Below, piece by piece: positions 63,968 through 64,000 of a DNA stretch of 64,000 nucleotides. Every line of letters begins with the position of its first letter. Position 1 is the first letter of the stretch. The notes below the pieces were generated by a model, which saw only the letters and a program-made list of their open reading frames with translations, was not told the DNA's origin and did no database searches. The stretch lies in the NCBI GenBank assembly GCA_009937615.1, contig JAACFB010000001.1, forward strand, positions 90,616 through 154,615. The letters are read 5' to 3'. Position numbers and translations under genes: made by a program. Source of the stretch: Gammaproteobacteria bacterium (lineage in GTDB: Bacteria; Pseudomonadota; Gammaproteobacteria; Steroidobacterales; Woeseiaceae).

Positions 63968-64000
63968 CTAGGCCATGAGGCCGCCGTCGATAGGTATCGC
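63968..64000 (-). CDS. C-terminal end of a probable short-chain dehydrogenase (partial)
   Basis: The last ten codons before a TAG stop on the minus strand read AIPIDGGLMA. The VDGG/IDGG ending is typical of short-chain dehydrogenase/reductases. The gene continues beyond the right edge. Only motif-level support, so function is tentative. Confidence 0.5.
   Translation of the reverse strand, partial: AIPIDGGLMA

Overview
The window reads as a chromosomal segment of a GC-rich gammaproteobacterium. The strongest evidence is the order aroQ-accB-accC-prmA-(DUF3426 protein)-dusB-fis-purH-purD on the minus strand, next to dsbD-tlpA and a divergent groES-groEL. Fis, MsrPQ, FdxA and the many exported lipoproteins agree with this. 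The lineage may be close to marine Woeseiaceae-type bacteria, but that is an inference. I see no insertion sequence, CRISPR array, tRNA or rRNA gene. Both ends cut genes: a class III aminotransferase on the left and the last ten codons of a probable short-chain dehydrogenase on the right.

Layout. 1-3.7 kb: aminotransferase end, small membrane proteins, yaiI, moeA. 3.7-17 kb: one long minus-strand block for thiol redox (dsbD, tlpA), fatty-acid and shikimate enzymes (aroQ, accBC), ribosome methylation (prmA), a giant acidic zinc-ribbon/DUF3426 protein, dusB-fis and purine synthesis (purHD), with moeA last. 17-19.4 kb: groESL behind a perfect CIRCE operator that overlaps a sigma32-like promoter, closed by a strong terminator. 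19.5-23 kb: methionine sulfoxide repair (msrPQ), a FrnE-like DsbA protein and an epoxide-hydrolase-like enzyme. 23.1-26.5 kb: a complete isoleucine T-box riboswitch followed by an actinobacterial/eukaryotic-type isoleucyl-tRNA synthetase. 26.7-48.3 kb: housekeeping and accessory genes, including murI, two exported metallopeptidase lipoproteins, a TPR/TonB-M23-msrA-folE operon, transporters, mscS, a rhomboid protease, Nudix and metallo-beta-lactamase hydrolases, ferredoxin and a methyltransferase.

48.3-60.1 kb is the most unusual region. Two gene sets diverge from an 831-bp non-coding, hairpin-rich spacer. Leftward lie a mono-heme cytochrome-like protein, a LamG di-heme lipoprotein and a Tat-exported DUF1501 protein. 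Rightward lie a 921-aa HzsA-like di-heme lipoprotein, an SH3/beta-barrel protein, a second barrel lipoprotein, a DUF4266 lipoprotein ending in CGCN and a DUF3570 porin-like protein. I read it as a candidate uncharacterised cell-envelope redox system. 60.3-63.9 kb: lemA-DUF2207, a second rhomboid and a LysE-type exporter.

The two best leads are the T-box/IleRS pair, which is out of place in a gammaproteobacterium and suggests a riboswitch transferred together with its gene, and the envelope cytochrome locus.
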